Positions 1 through 12,896 of a stretch of DNA of 64,000 bases are shown one piece after another (within the stretch, counting starts at the first letter, position 1; every line of letters starts with the position of its first letter). A program made the position numbers and the translations under genes. The notes below the pieces were generated by a model. It was not told the DNA's origin. It ran no database searches and saw only the letters and a program-made list of their open reading frames with translations. The stretch is from Glossina fuscipes (lineage: Eukaryota; Arthropoda; Insecta; Diptera; Glossinidae), in contig NW_023998470.1 in the NCBI RefSeq assembly GCF_014805625.2, forward strand, positions 223,039 through 287,038, written 5' to 3'.

Positions 1-264
1 TCGACTATTTCCGTCACGAACTATTGGAGAAATTAGACTTTGCTGTTCATGACAACTCTTATGTGGCCTGCTATGCGAAAAGTATATCTCCGAGTTGCGA
101 GTTAGTTACACTTATCAAGTTATTATCGTGGAGCGATTTTCTTCATTAAACCTCACATATTACATCTTTCTGGCATACAAAAAATTAACACTAATTGTGG
201 GGGAAAGGTTATCACCCTGTTCCCTGTTACTTGTACTGTTTTCAATATACATTAAACGCTAAAC

Positions 265-560
265 GCCATTTTTTTTACCTCACCCACAGTATATATTAAG
301 TTTATGCGGATGTATTCAATACGCAGAAGGGCCACCTTTTAGTATATCGATCGATACAGAAAGTGATCCTGATACTTGTCTGTCCGTCTACCTTTCTTAT
401 GTTCAATCCACAAGGCGCAATTTTTGAGATATTCTGATGAAATCTGGCACACTGACCCCTTTTGAGTCAAAGACGAACGTCACTGGAAATGATTCGGTGT
501 GACATTATTTTTTCGACCACTTGCCCTGTAGCAACTTATTTTGAAAAGTCATTGCGCTTA
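265..560 (+). repeat. Decayed INE-like interspersed repeat, family B
   Basis: The block carries a TATATTAAGTTT core, a partly conserved ATTCAATACGCAGAAG, a TGTCTGTCCGTCT stretch and then TTTTTGAGATATTCTGATGAAA. The same order of landmarks recurs at about 19195-19420. It resembles a class of short non-autonomous repeats common in fly genomes that carry 'gtccgtctgtccg' and 'gagatatcgatctgaaat' phrases. Ends cannot be set precisely and no target duplication was found. Confidence 0.5.
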
Positions 561-2215
561 TATGCATATAATTGTCGGCTGGTGTGGGATGTGAAATACT
601 GAGCGGTGAACCACTACAGCGTTTTTACGTATTTAAATTATGTTCATTGAAGTTAAAAATGAAAGCTTCTTATCACTATTTTATATGACGTAATGGAGTT
701 TACAGCAATGTCAAAGATATACATATGTCCTCTCATAAAACAATTATTGTTATTAAATGTGGTAACTTGTGCCCAAAAACTGTGCGCGTGGCATGAAAAT
801 CGTATTTACTTATAAGCAGGTTGGCAGAAAATGTGGGATATGTAAAGGAATAATTTTTAAAAAAACGGTACCGCTTCCCTACAGACCGAATATAAATATG
901 CCTCTATAAGGAAGTCAGCGAGCCTTCAAATCGATTCAGTAAATGAATTTGACGTTCGGCTCACGCGGTGCACTCAAAATTGCATATATCTGAAGACCTT
1001 GTAAATGTTAAACAAATCCATAGAGAAAGTTAATATATTATTTATCTAAGTGGTAAAGGGTATAACAAAAAGGCTGCAAACCAATTAAATAGAAACGTCT
1101 ATTATGGAAATTTACAATTGAAAGGTGTGTGTGTGTGTGCACTCCCTTTCCTTCGGCGTGGCGTGCGCAAGATTATTTACCTACGTCATCGTACACAAGC
1201 AAAATGAATGAATGAAATGAATCCATGAAATTCGAAATCTCGAAGAGCTGAGCATGCAAGAAGAAGAATCTTGCATTGACAATGCCCTGACAAACATCTA
1301 CAGTTAAGTTATTGCCCGTAAACGAAAACCCAAGCGATGAGTAAAAGTGACAAGAAAGCAAAAACGGCAACAAATTTTTGAAAAAGAAATGAAAAGAAAA
1401 CATGACGACAACGTATCATAACTGGGATAAGTAAACCTACTCTACGAGGTAAGCTTAAGCTTCAGAAAGAAGAATTTCTTATTTAGTAATTCAAACGCGT
1501 CCGTATGCTAATTAAGAATATTTAGCATATGTATGTTAAGTTGTATTAAACAAATTATTATTTAATGCCCGAATATAATGTACCGTAAAGTTATCTCACT
1601 GTTTACATAGCTAAAGACATTGCTATTGACTAAGGTTAAGAATTTGAAAGTAATTAAAATTTTAGCTTATGTCAGAGTTTTGGAAAAATTCAAATAATTT
1701 TAATAATTGTTCGTTTGCTGATCTAATCTTACCTGGATGATTGATCAAATTGCTCTTTTTTTCTTTACCAGTTTCAAAAGAAACAACACTGGCCGTAATA
1801 ACCTGCTTTTGAATAGCAAGCCTTGCCTTACACTACTGCTTTTGCCACCAATTTTACCTTTATTAGTTAAAATGAACTAACTACTAATCTGTTCCATAAT
1901 TATGACCATAAATGGTTCTTTGCACTGTGTGTTTATGAGATGAGTTTACATATGAAAATTTCATTTGTTCAGAGCTGTATTGTATGTAGCATGATGTAGT
2001 AGTAGTACAAGTCGAGGTCTTGATATTTTCCAACTTTTTTTTATTTGTGTTAGATATTCTTAGTGCATGAATGAAATTCATGATAGATAGATAAATAATG
2101 TTTATGCATGTTTTTTCCATGGACGAACAAACACAATACAATGTAAGCAGAAGACGCATAATACAAAAAACAAACATGATTTATAAGCTCTGATCTACCG
2201 TTACACAGTACTCAC
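561..2215. other. Non-coding stretch, left edge
   Basis: AT-rich DNA with a short GT run (about 1123-1139) and no convincing exon. If the minus-strand gene at 2216-2987 continues, its downstream exons should lie here or beyond the left edge, because its donor points this way. I could not identify a matching acceptor and exon. Confidence 0.4.
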
Positions 2216-2987
2216 CATCTATGAATACCGGAACATCTATCTCTTCAACTGTAGCAGTAGGCGGCATTGCTCCACTCATTTCCGCATGTGAATGCGACAT
2301 CTTCACATCGGCATTTGCCAATTCTATCTCGGCCATCGAAGTTAATGTCGATGGCTTTCGGTTTTCCGAGCAATCCAAATTGATTTGGTTTATTGTGCTC
2401 GGTTTTGTGATAACGCTTTGGTTCTGGCTTTGATTCGTATTCAAATTCGATATCACTTCTAATTGATTTAGACTCTGAGTCTCTGTTGTTTCTTTCTTTA
2501 GCGGTAAATAATTCAATTCTGTTTTCTTCACTAAAACGTTTTGCATTCGAGACCTCGATAAAAAGGGCACTCTTATAATTTTTGTTTGTGGTTCTATTTT
2601 CACACTTGTCGTTGTTGGTGTCTTTACATTTAAATTGTTCTCGTTCTTTGACACCACTTCTGGCATTAGCTTTATGTATTGAGTTTTCGTAGGCCTCGTA
2701 AGCAAAAATATTCTTGTTTTCGTACTCGTTTTTGGTACCTCGACAAATGCCTTCAAATTGCTCTTCTGATCGCAATTGGAAGTTTGCATCGATTGCACCC
2801 TTGTTATTGGTATTGATATCATTTGTGTTTGCGGCTCCCGGATCATTAATATTAAATTTTTCGTTTTCTCGGTTTTTTTGATTATTTTGTTCGGTGGCAC
2901 CGTTGTTGTTGCTGTTGTTGTTGCTGTTTTGATTGTTGTTACTGGAAATGCCGCTTCTGCTGTTATCGTTGGTATTGGTATTTGCAT
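2216..2987 (-). CDS. Thr/Asn-rich hypothetical protein, 5' coding exon
   Basis: An open frame of 257 codons runs from an ATG at 2987 to a splice donor (ATG|GTGAGTACTG, GT at 2215-2214), where the exon ends in phase 1. Beyond the donor the frame reads only 11 more codons before a stop, as expected for intron sequence. The protein is low complexity: a TTTATTTV tract near residues 20-30, many Lys, Asn, Gln and Thr, and an acidic end reading EEIDVPVFIDG. No known domain is recognised. A TAG lies in frame at about 3066, so the start is either the ATG at 2987 or in an upstream exon joined in between; an AG acceptor-like site sits near 3065. A second minus-strand frame over the same bases (3075 to 2245) is also open and begins MAFHIND after a good CAAG-ATG context. 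I prefer the first frame because it runs straight into the donor and has more ordinary codons. The downstream exons and the function are unknown. Confidence 0.45.
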
Positions 2988-5900
2988 TGGTATTGTTTGA
3001 ATATCTTTTTGGCCGTGATTGGCTGCATTGGATATCGTTGATGTGGAAAGCCATCTTGAACGAGGCTACATACATTTAAGTTTAATATGTTTTTTAATAT
3101 ATTTTTTTATCCATAAATTTTCAAACGTTTTTCAAAAACGTTTTCCCGAGAAAAGGTACAACAAGCAAATTTTCGTATATTATTTTTCGTATCATCCAAC
3201 GAGTACGTATGTACGTATAATATTCCATTAATGAATGATTATTTTTATATCATCATCAAATGAATAAGTTTTGCGGAAACCAGAGTGTTTTTATTTTTAT
3301 TTTAAGGATACGGAAAAGTTCGTGTTTTGTTTATAGAGTTGAGTTAATGAGTGGAGCAATTGCGTTTTAAATGTAAAAGAAAATAGAAGAAAATATTATG
3401 TTAATAAAGAAAAACCAAATCCTTTCATTGAAGGAATTGTTTTCTAATAGCATTTCCTAAAGTGATATCATCAAGTTTAGTTTATATATATATATATACA
3501 AATTTACATATATATAGATATATGTATTCAAGGATGTGTGATCAAATTTTTATAATAATTTATGGCTATTAATAAATTATTTAAAAGAATTTTCTTTTGA
3601 CCGACATTAACTTTTGATATCACCTGGAACGACTTCTTTAACAATGATATAATGATGAAAAATTATTGATTATAATCACTGTGCGAAATGAATTTAAGAT
3701 AATATAATAACAAAAAAACCAACTTATACTCGATTGCATTATTATTAAATTTTACTTATATAATATTATTATTATTGTCTTGTGGTTTACTTACTTTTAA
3801 TTCACCGTTGAAAACAAGCAATGAAATCTTAAGGCGACCTCTGAACAAACTCTAAAAAGAGTCCTTATGCGCACCACCACCTATTTCACTCACACTGCAA
3901 GTATATAGATACGCAAAACAAAAACATTAGTTATTTTCAAATTTATTTAATTGAAATTAAACGGTACATTTTTTCATTTCATTTATGCAAAGAGTATTTT
4001 CACATGTTTATTTGTAAACATAATAATATTTACATGCAACTATACACTTTATTCGGCTAAATTTACTACAAAAAAAAAAAAATAAATAAAAATTTGAGGT
4101 TAGTTAGAAAACAGTAAAAACACTTTGTCATGATGACTCATTTTTGCCCAACGTAAGAAATAAATACAATATGCTCTTTCTAAATTCCCCTTTAATTTTC
4201 ATGTCTTACATACGATACATTAATGCGAGAGTAAATAAGTCATTTATTTCTCTATTACTCTCCGCTCTCTTTTCAATTTCATTCAATTTTGATTACTATC
4301 AACGACGAATTCGTTGCAAAACAGTTGTTTGCGATTATGGTAGTAGCGTAAGCAAGAGAGCGGAAAGATGCACCATGAAGTCTTTATTAAGTGCACAAAC
4401 AAACACAAAATATCGATTAAATAGAAGTGTCAGTATGTATGCGAATTAAATGCAAGAGAGCAACATGTCTATTTTGTTCTTCTATTAGTTCAACATTTTT
4501 TACACCACTTAATAGAACGTCTTCTTTCTTTAAGAGAATAATTTTCTCCCACTATCCTATCTTCGTTATGCTTCATATACTCTTTCTAGTTTCTTAGCAA
4601 TATCAACCAAATTTTATCTCAAATAAACACATGAAGCAATTTGCTTCTTGTATATATTATAAAATTATGATGTCTTACCCAATTGTTATTCAAATTTGCG
4701 AAAAAAAATGTTTTAAAATTTCAATAAATAAAATAAAGATGGCAATTGAACAAGAAATGATTAGCTGAGTTCGTTAAATATTGGAAACATTTCGATATAG
4801 GTATCGGCGATAGGAATATCGAAGGAAATAATTGAGCACAGGCCTTTTTCTTATTTTCTTTTATGGTTGGCATAAATTGAAAAATAGCAATCAAAGCTAT
4901 CAAGTCGGATTAGATATTTTAAAGGGGGGTTCCCCCGCTTTCTCTTACCTAACGCGTTTACCCTCAATTTTTTTTCGGTTTCTTGAGATTAAAGAGACAA
5001 AGCCAATAAGAATGCCCTATATATGCCGACGCGCCGTTTTCTTCAACGTTTAAAAATAATTTGCACGCAATCAAGATTTCCTAAAGATTGCTGTAGGGTG
5101 TTCTATAACAAATACGGAAGGCAATGTTTTGGTTATCAAAATAATTTAGGAATGCATGTTCGTGCGTCATACCACCCTCATCCGCTCAAACAGCGAAACA
5201 GATTCTCTTATCTTATCTCGCTTTCGTGTTAAATTCATGTCAAAGTTACATGTTTGCAGTCGCACGAAAATAAATGCATTACATAAAGTATAGTTTCGCA
5301 ACCAATATATCACACATTGCCCTTAGCCTTACTATTTACTGCGGTCTGCGAGTCAAGTCAATAGTTTTTAAAGCCTCCGTTTCAAAATATTATTATTATT
5401 ATTTTAATTTTAGACTAATGAATTGAATTCTTAGACTAAAAAAAATTAATGCTGAAATGAAATGAAATTTTTATGTATCTCTAACATATTCCCTGATCTT
5501 GGTAATGTCAATCAATGTCAGTTCTTTTAACTTGGTAACAGCCATTGTTTTTTGAAATCCAAACTGTTGCTTTGTGGAAAAACTTCCTACAATTTGACGA
5601 CAAGTATATGAGTACGCTGCCATAGATGTTAGTCACAATTATGCCACGACCTTATACTATTAACTAATACGCTAATTCTATTTGGAAGTAAGGTATACCA
5701 CAATTCATTATTGTCGTTGGTACTATTGTTTGGTTGCAAGCCTAACCAATTAATTGAGAATCCAGGTATAAAAATAGTTAAACAAGTCCGAAATGTATAC
5801 TAAACATGTATACTAAATATATACGAAAGGTTTAAAATATTTTAAGATCGTCTCTGAAGCCTATTTGATGAGTCAATTTTTTACCATTTTTGTGGTTTCT

Positions 5901-7239
5901 TCAGTCTCTTGTTAAAAGCAAGAAATTGAATATTAGGTGATTATGGTTCTCGCAATACCCGCCCTTGGTTCAAAACGGTATTTTGTTTCATATATAGTTA
6001 ATTGCTTATTGAAAGTTATTGCTTATACACATTAAATATATCTCCTGCTTTCAACAATAGATTAAAGAATACAATTTTCTGATAATTGGTTTTTTAAACA
6101 AATTTTTAAACATGTTAAGATAAAAAATTGCCCACTACTTAATCGCTGGAAATATATAATCGGAAAAAATTCACGCAATTAGAGAAATTCCCGCAATAAA
6201 GCTTTTTATTTCCCTTTCATTAAATTGTCTTTTGAAAAGCTCTCTACAAAATTTGTTCATAATAAATAATTAATTATATTAAACAGTTTACATAAATAAT
6301 CATTGGGTTTTTCTTATGTATTTGTTTTTTCTTTTCTTGTGTTATTATTGTCGTCGTTATGAACGAGTAGCTATATCGTTAGCAATTCTGTTTTTCTAGT
6401 TATTTTTGTTATGTACACATTGAGAAGAAAAAAAAATTACAATATGGCTGCCGGCAAAAAGCTAATATGGCGACAATTGCGCTTTATTGAATGTGTTCAA
6501 ACAAAGAACATGTTTTGCACACAGGTCTTGTTTTTTGTGATGTAGCTAAGCTATTTGCAATTCCTATACAAAAGAAGCTACACATATGTGTGTATAAATG
6601 GGTGTAGGTATACATACATTTATTACAAATACACATCACAAGCTTTTCGTTTGTACGCAGTACAAAAAAATTCTTAGAATTTGCTTCCACTACTTAATTC
6701 CCATCTGCATATATATACATACATATATATGCAATCACATACGTGTCAATATTTATTTTAGAATATTACTTGGAAACCGATTTTATTTAATTGTTCGAAA
6801 AAGTTTAATAAATTCGATTCATTCATTGGAAACCAACTCTAGCATTGATGATAATAATGTCGTCTATTTTCAACTTACATTTAAAAAATCTGCACAGATG
6901 CAATTAAAATTGAAGGCAAGAAAAAAAAATTTGTAAATCTATTTATTTTTATTTTTTTTTTTATCTTTCACAATTTGCTTTTGTTAAGAGAAATTTTTCA
7001 ATTACTTTTTCTTTATTCCTCTTTATTTTTCTTCTTCTTCGTTTTATGAACAAAATGGCTATTATAGAATTTTTCTTTTATATTCTTTTTTCTTTTTTGA
7101 TATTCAGATTAAAAAATTATTAAATTAATTATCAAAATGTAACAAGTACACGACTTTTATTATTATTATCAGATCCAGAATTTGGATGAATTTTTCTGTT
7201 AAATCTCACTCAATATAAATTTAGGATATTTTTCTTCTT
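2988..7239. other. Non-coding stretch, probable first intron
   Basis: AT-rich sequence with TA runs (3482-3498), A and T homopolymers and no exon I can support. It separates the minus-strand exon at 2216-2987 from promoter-like sequence at 7240-7470, so it is most simply read as a long first intron. Two GCCATATT motifs about 21 bp apart on the minus strand (around 6440-6475) match the Pho/YY1 core. Confidence 0.3.
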
Positions 7240-7470
7240 TAAAGTGGAGAATTTTTTTTCTTTTGGTTCACACTGTATAACAACGTACACTTGGATTTCG
7301 CTCGAACGCGATTTTAAGACAAACGCTAACGAACAGTTCAAACTGCCTGCCGTTGTGAAATTCACTAAGATTTGCTGCTGCTCATCAACTAGTTTGGTTA
7401 TGCATATGTATTATTAACAGCTTTTTTTATACGATGTGTATGTGAACAGAGAGCGAGAGAGAGATCCATA
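7240..7470 (-). promoter_or_regulatory. Candidate promoter and 5' UTR of minus-strand gene
   Basis: Read on the minus strand, GAGAGCGAGAGAGAG-type GAGA-factor sites (about 7448-7463) lie upstream of a less AT-rich stretch containing GGCAGTTTGAACTG, GTTCGTTAGCG and AACGCGATTTT, which resembles an initiator-plus-leader of a fly gene. It faces the exon ending at 2216. There is no transcript evidence; this rests on composition and motif order only. Confidence 0.3.
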
Positions 7471-10400
7471 TTAAGAGAATAATAAGAAAAAGATAGTATA
7501 AAAAAATCCCAATGTCGGTACAATATACTTTTTGGTCGGTGCTGGTGCTGTGTGTTCATATAAAGCTGTAGTATGTATTTGTGGCATGCGTTTGTGGTAT
7601 GTATCTGAGTTTCAACTTGGATTGCGTAAATGGTGGATCAGTTTTTATTTATTTTAAAGAAAACATAACTATTGTTCACTGTTGACATCGAAACAGCTGC
7701 AATATTAAGGTTTACTGAACTCAGAAGCAAACTATCCATTAAATGCATATTGTTGCCAATTGCCTACATTCCAGCTTCGCTGCATGAAAAAAGGTAGGCG
7801 AAGGTTGCAACATAAAGAAATATATGAGATTTTAAACATGCTATCGGAATAGATTGCAAGGTAAAGTTTCATACTACCTTGGCTTTTTCATCCTAACTTA
7901 CGAGAGAAAGTGTGCTCCTGTTAATACCATAACTTCTCACATTTATATGACGGTACTATCTTTCGCCTTCGTTAAGCCTAGTAATCTTTTTTACAACTAA
8001 ACTCAAATAAAAACAAACTTCTCAAAACTGCGTTTAAGGCAAAACCCTTTAGAGTTGGAGAAGTTTTTATAAATATGTATTGTCTGGTTATGTTAATAAT
8101 CAATTCATAAAATCTGCAGTAATTATAATCCACAATGAATAATGAAATGAAGAAAGCTTTCGATATAACGCCAAAAAAAACAAAACATGTAGTGACATCT
8201 GTATGACGAAAGGGGCCTTCAATATTGAGAGGTGAAACGAAAGCAGTTTATATTAAAGGAGAAACATTTGCAGTTAGGGGCAATGTCTAAAGTTTTTTTA
8301 TTGTGCTTTACCTTCTACATAATTTAGAAATAAAAAAAGTTTTTCCGAGCTTTAGCAACATGCTCTCACTATGCTAAATACAGGGAAATTTAATTTTTGT
8401 GAGAGTATAACTTTTTTTAATGTATTAGTGAGCGCAGTAATCTTTCTCACTTATACTTAGACAAAGCAAAGCTTTTTTAAAAAACACATATCGCGATTCT
8501 AAGAATTATAGGTTTTGTGTTTTTTTCACATCTGCTATTAACAACAAACCCTTTTTCTCTTTCTAACACGCTATAAGAATGTGTTCCAAAGGCAGCAATG
8601 CATTTTGATTACAAGAATGAGTCATCAACAAGTTTAAAACAATCATATGATGTGAATTATATATATATATATATTTGCTTTTGTTCAAATACATTGCGTG
8701 CATATCGCTGTACGTACATATAATGCCGGTGCAAAAAAAAAAAGAGAAGAAAAAGGAAAAACAAATCCTAAAGTAAATAATAAAATTAACAGTATTGATA
8801 ACTCTATCTAAATAGGACTTGTCCGGCTGGCAAGCTAATATTTGAACTTGTACAAGGTTAAGAAACTTCGGGCCTACTTTTGCTGAATAATTTTAACGAT
8901 TTAATATATAAATATCGGCTTATTGACCTTATTTCGCTTCAATTAGTACGGAAGAGCAGAGAAACCGGAATAAATAATTCGCTTTATATAAAGCCAGAGC
9001 AGCAGGTATAAAAAGTAAATATAAATGAAGCAAACAAATGATTTTATTACCACTAAGAATACTCAATAACGCCCTATATATATGACTCATTACTCAGTCA
9101 AAGCACTATCAAATATGAATGATAATGTGAAGTAATCTTGAAGTAATATCAATGCTTAAAATTATTATTTCAATGTTTATTTTATCTAATCTTGCCTATT
9201 TACTTTAAATCTCAAAAATATTAATTTAGAAAAAAAATATCGTCCATACACAACTTAACTACTACTACTTAACTAGTTATCTGCTTGTATCTGCCGTATT
9301 AAAGTTAAGTCGAAGATAAAGTTTAATGACAGCTTAACAAATTGATAAATTTGAAAATTCTCAACTATTTTTAGATAATAATTTGTACCTTCAGCGAAAA
9401 AATTTTGCGGACAATATTGCCTTAAGCACATAAGCACATAAGACAGGTGGCAAACGAGCAGTTAAACTGATAATATATTAAGTAATATAAGTAAAAAAAT
9501 TTTTAAAATTGTCTAAAACCTTTAATTATGTCTTAGATGAGCGAAGCAATAACGAAGGTGTCCTCCATAATCGTCCTACGAGATTTTCAGGAACGAATGA
9601 GGAAAAGAAAGTCTTTTAAATTGGTTCCTTAGATCAAAGTAGCATTTTTGCGCATGAAACACATGTGCGAGTTGTCGATCATCTGTATTCATCTTTGCGT
9701 CGGATCGTTAATGAATATATTTCTACTGACATGCCCTCGGTAAAATTCTCTTTCATTTTCTAAAGCAAAATTTATTGCTTCGACTAAGATGCGTTAATCG
9801 AATGGAAGACGTGTAAAGAAGCTCACAGAAAGAGCTGAAACGGCACATCTCAACCAACTTACCGACTACGTGCGCAGGATTACGTTAGATGGTCGTGCTG
9901 CAAGCTTGGTTGAAAGGCGCAAATATGCCATGGTCAAATAACCCCTTTTCCGATGGATATGTGACCCTTTACGGGTTTTGAAATGTTTGCGACTACAATA
10001 ACAAAACGTAAAGAGAAGAGCTCGGCAATGTAAGAGAAAAAGGTAATCAGGTAATCACCTCAAATATCTTCTTTCTTCTTTAGTGGCAAAAAGAACAATG
10101 GTAGCTTTTTTTTTTTTTTTTCTTTTTCCCTTGGAGTAAAACAGGAAGAGATCGTTGTTTTCGTTTCAAGAAAAGTTGTAGCTTGATATAAAAAATTTTG
10201 GACATATAAGCCACAAATCTATTGGCTTAGTCCATCTCTGTTCAACATACCAAAAAAAAAAAAAAAAGATATAAAAAATTTAGTTCCGAATTATAAAGAG
10301 TCCAAGTATTATTAATAATCTGCAAATTTATTAATTGTTTTAGACACTCATTTTTTTCGGCTCCATCAGATTAATCATTCTATGACCGACAAAGTAAAAT

Positions 10401-10553
10401 CGTTAATATAAAGAAGAAAAAAAACAAAATAAGTACGTAACATTTGAGGTGATAAAACATAAAAACATACGTGGCCCAATAAAAACATCAACAAAATAGT
10501 TTCAAGTTTTATAAGAAATTTTTCAGAGAAATGAATTAAAATGAATGGCTTAC
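7471..10553. other. Non-coding stretch
   Basis: AT-rich, with a TA microsatellite near 8653-8672 and several A or T runs (for example 10110-10126). The part at 9540-9960 is less AT-rich and has a short plus-strand open stretch reading TAHLNQLTDYVRRITLDG, which may be a worn transposon or exon relic, but I cannot assign it. Confidence 0.3.
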
Positions 10554-10949
10554 CGCACATTGTGTGTGGTTTATGCAGTTCTTGAAGAGCATATAAGTTT
10601 TTCTCATTCGGCTTTCACGTTGATGAAATTGCAATTTAATAATAAGGCGTTGAATTGAAATTATGATAATATTGTTTTCTTTCGCAACGTTTTTATCGCA
10701 CATCAAGCAGTTGTTGCGAAGCGTAAAGAAAATTGCAATATTATCGGCAAACTTACCGCTAACACAGTTTTGTACGTTTTTAATATATTGCATAGCATAC
10801 ACATATAAACTGCGAGTGCGTGCTTTGCTTAGTTTGTTTAGTGCCGAAATAAACTCTTCCGCCGATAAAACGGTTATATTAGTCAGCATAGTATGGGTAA
10901 AACTAGAATTTGGCTCTTTAAATGTTTTTTTGATTTGATTTTCTAACAA
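10554..10949 (-). CDS. Candidate 5' coding exon, unknown protein
   Basis: An ATG at 10949 opens 132 codons that end exactly at a donor-like TGTGCG|GTAAGCC (GT at 10553-10552, phase 0). A second strong donor, GTTAGCG|GTAAGTTTG, lies inside at 10757/10756, so the exon may be alternatively 64 codons plus one base long. The peptide reads like a folded soluble protein (TVLSAEEFISALNKLSKARTR, then IQRLIIKLQFHQRESRMRK) and not low complexity, with a CLMC pair near residue 80. No family is recognised. A plus-strand frame overlaps it but has no splice signals that I can see. No later exons were found toward lower coordinates, so this remains a candidate. Confidence 0.35.
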
Positions 10950-11332
10950 TGCTTAAAAGTATGCTGTAATAAATCGAACGCAAGTAAAAAGACAACACTT
11001 GTAAACGCTTTTAAAACTATTCTTAGAATTGATAGAATTATTTAAGAATGTATTTATTGTTTTTATTAACAATGTTATTGATAATTTTCACGTTCTTTCC
11101 TCATTAGAACTTATTCACGCAATTACGCAATTATGAACTTTGTAAAAGAACTCCTTAGCAAAAAAGCATTTTCCAATTTTTTTTAGTAGTTTTTGCACTG
11201 AGTAGTAAACAGCTGATATCGCTTTCACATAAAATTCGTTTTCTTTTTCTTGTGGATTAAATTAAAAAAACCACACACATCCGCAACTATTCAACGCGCA
11301 GCAAGCAAAAAAAACTGAATGATGTGTTATAG

Positions 11333-11487
11333 AGACTCCGGAGTGGTTTTTTGAATTTGCGAGAATTCAATTTCCTTGCTCTCTAGAACCCCGAGTGGCG
11401 TTCTCAATTTGCAAGGTGGAATTTTTTTTGCTCTCTAGACTCCCGAATGGCTGTTTGAATCTGTACGAATTCTAATTGCCAGAGTAA
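11333..11487. repeat. 52-bp tandem repeat, three copies
   Basis: Units begin at 11333, 11385 and 11437, exactly 52 bp apart, each starting AGA-CYCCGARTGG, followed by a TTTGAATTTGC-like middle and closing on TTGCTCTCT in the first two. The copies have diverged by substitutions but keep their length. Confidence 0.75.
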
Positions 11488-12577
11488 AATTTATTTTGCT
11501 GTACAACTCAATCATTCTCACTACGATTTGCGCTCATGCACATGTTCCTTTTGCTATGCTGCCAGGATTGCCAGCGTTTCTTTTAAAAATTGTATATACG
11601 TTAATTCCATTCCGTAAGAAATTGAATTGTACTACAAAGAACTCATGTTGCTTAAACGACATTTTTCCAATACGCCGGAAAAAACAGTTACAAAAACAAT
11701 TCTTAATAGAAACTTATTGCCAAATACTATTCTCGCTCATTTACTTACTCTCTAAAGTAACAAATTCTTATTTTCCATATACACAAACACACATTAAGGT
11801 CTCTCTTGTCCAAATTATCTGCGAGAGAAAATTCTGAGAGAAAATATGGTATTCAAAAAATGTTCTCAACTATAGTAAAACACAGAAATATTGTATCGAG
11901 ACGAATACTTTTTACCGTTATACTGACATTAAGTAAAAGCGTTTATTAATTAATATTACATTTGTAATACACGCCGTTTCGTGGTTTCGTTAAGTGATAT
12001 TTGCGTAAAGAGTTGATTTTCGCCCCAAAGTCTTCGTAGACTAACACATATAGTGCAAATACTTTTGTAGATCAATATCGTCAACTTTCATCATATATTT
12101 GCAACCGAACTGAGAAATTCTCCCTCTAAGCGACAAATAAACCGTAAATTATTAGAAAAATTAAAACATATAGGCGATGAATATGAGAGCATTACAGAAA
12201 ATATTATTACTTTAGGATGCTTATGCTTGCTTAACTTTGCACACGCATTGATATTAACTGGCTAACCCAAAAGTTATTTTACCCCTCCTTACCATAACTA
12301 TACATTTGGTTTTTTCGGAGTCTCCAATTGTAGTTCACACATATTAATTCATCAAAATCCTCCTTAAATTATTGCTTTCGATAAATTGAAAAGAATGATA
12401 TATCGACACCTTAGATTGAATATAAATGGAATATATTGAACGATTTCCTATTCACGGCATGTTTTAGGCGCATGATGCAATAACTAAGGTTAGTTACAGC
12501 AGATGTTTAATTTCGATTTCATTATCATTAGCGTTTGATGCTTCCTTAAACACTTGTAGAAACTCGTTATACCTACA

Positions 12578-12643
12578 GGAAACAGGGGGGCGAACTTGTT
12601 GGAACAGAGAGGCGGAGTTGTTGGAACAGGCAGGCGAACTTTC
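12578..12643. repeat. 22-23 bp tandem repeat, three copies
   Basis: Three consecutive units of the form GGAACAGRSAGGCGAACTTGTT. Spacing is 23 then 22 bp. They are G-rich in an otherwise AT-rich setting. Confidence 0.7.
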
Positions 12644-12832
12644 CACGTAAAATGTCTACATTTTGAACATTGTTATTTTTTTGGGCTATGTCTTGTGATT
12701 GTTTTGTATGATTAGTTTCATTTAAATCATCCGCTTGTTGTTGTAAAAGAGTTTTGTTTATTTTTCACATAAGGACGCATAGAGACTCTTACCACAAGAA
12801 AATGGAAAATAACAGTTGATCCACCGCCGTCA

Positions 12833-12896
12833 GCAATTTAGTCGCATCCTGAATTATTGTCAATTTATACGCAACAATTTAGTCGCGCCCTGAATT
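12833..12896. repeat. Direct repeat pair, 42-bp spacing
   Basis: CAATTTAGTCGCATCCTGAA at 12833 recurs at 12875 with only two differences (GCGCCC for GCATCC). Confidence 0.65.

Noticed and set aside
3..149. Open frame at the left edge reading DYFRHELLEKLDFAVHDNSYV
   Set aside because: It has plausible composition but is only 49 codons, cut by the window edge, with no start, splice or family evidence.
1173..1403. 76-codon minus-strand frame considered as the next exon of the gene at 2216-2987
   Set aside because: The phase and splice acceptor could not be established and the peptide is hydrophobic and irregular.
9815..9990. Open stretch TAHLNQLTDYVRRITLDG
   Set aside because: It might be a transposon or exon relic, but there is no start, splice site or recognised family.
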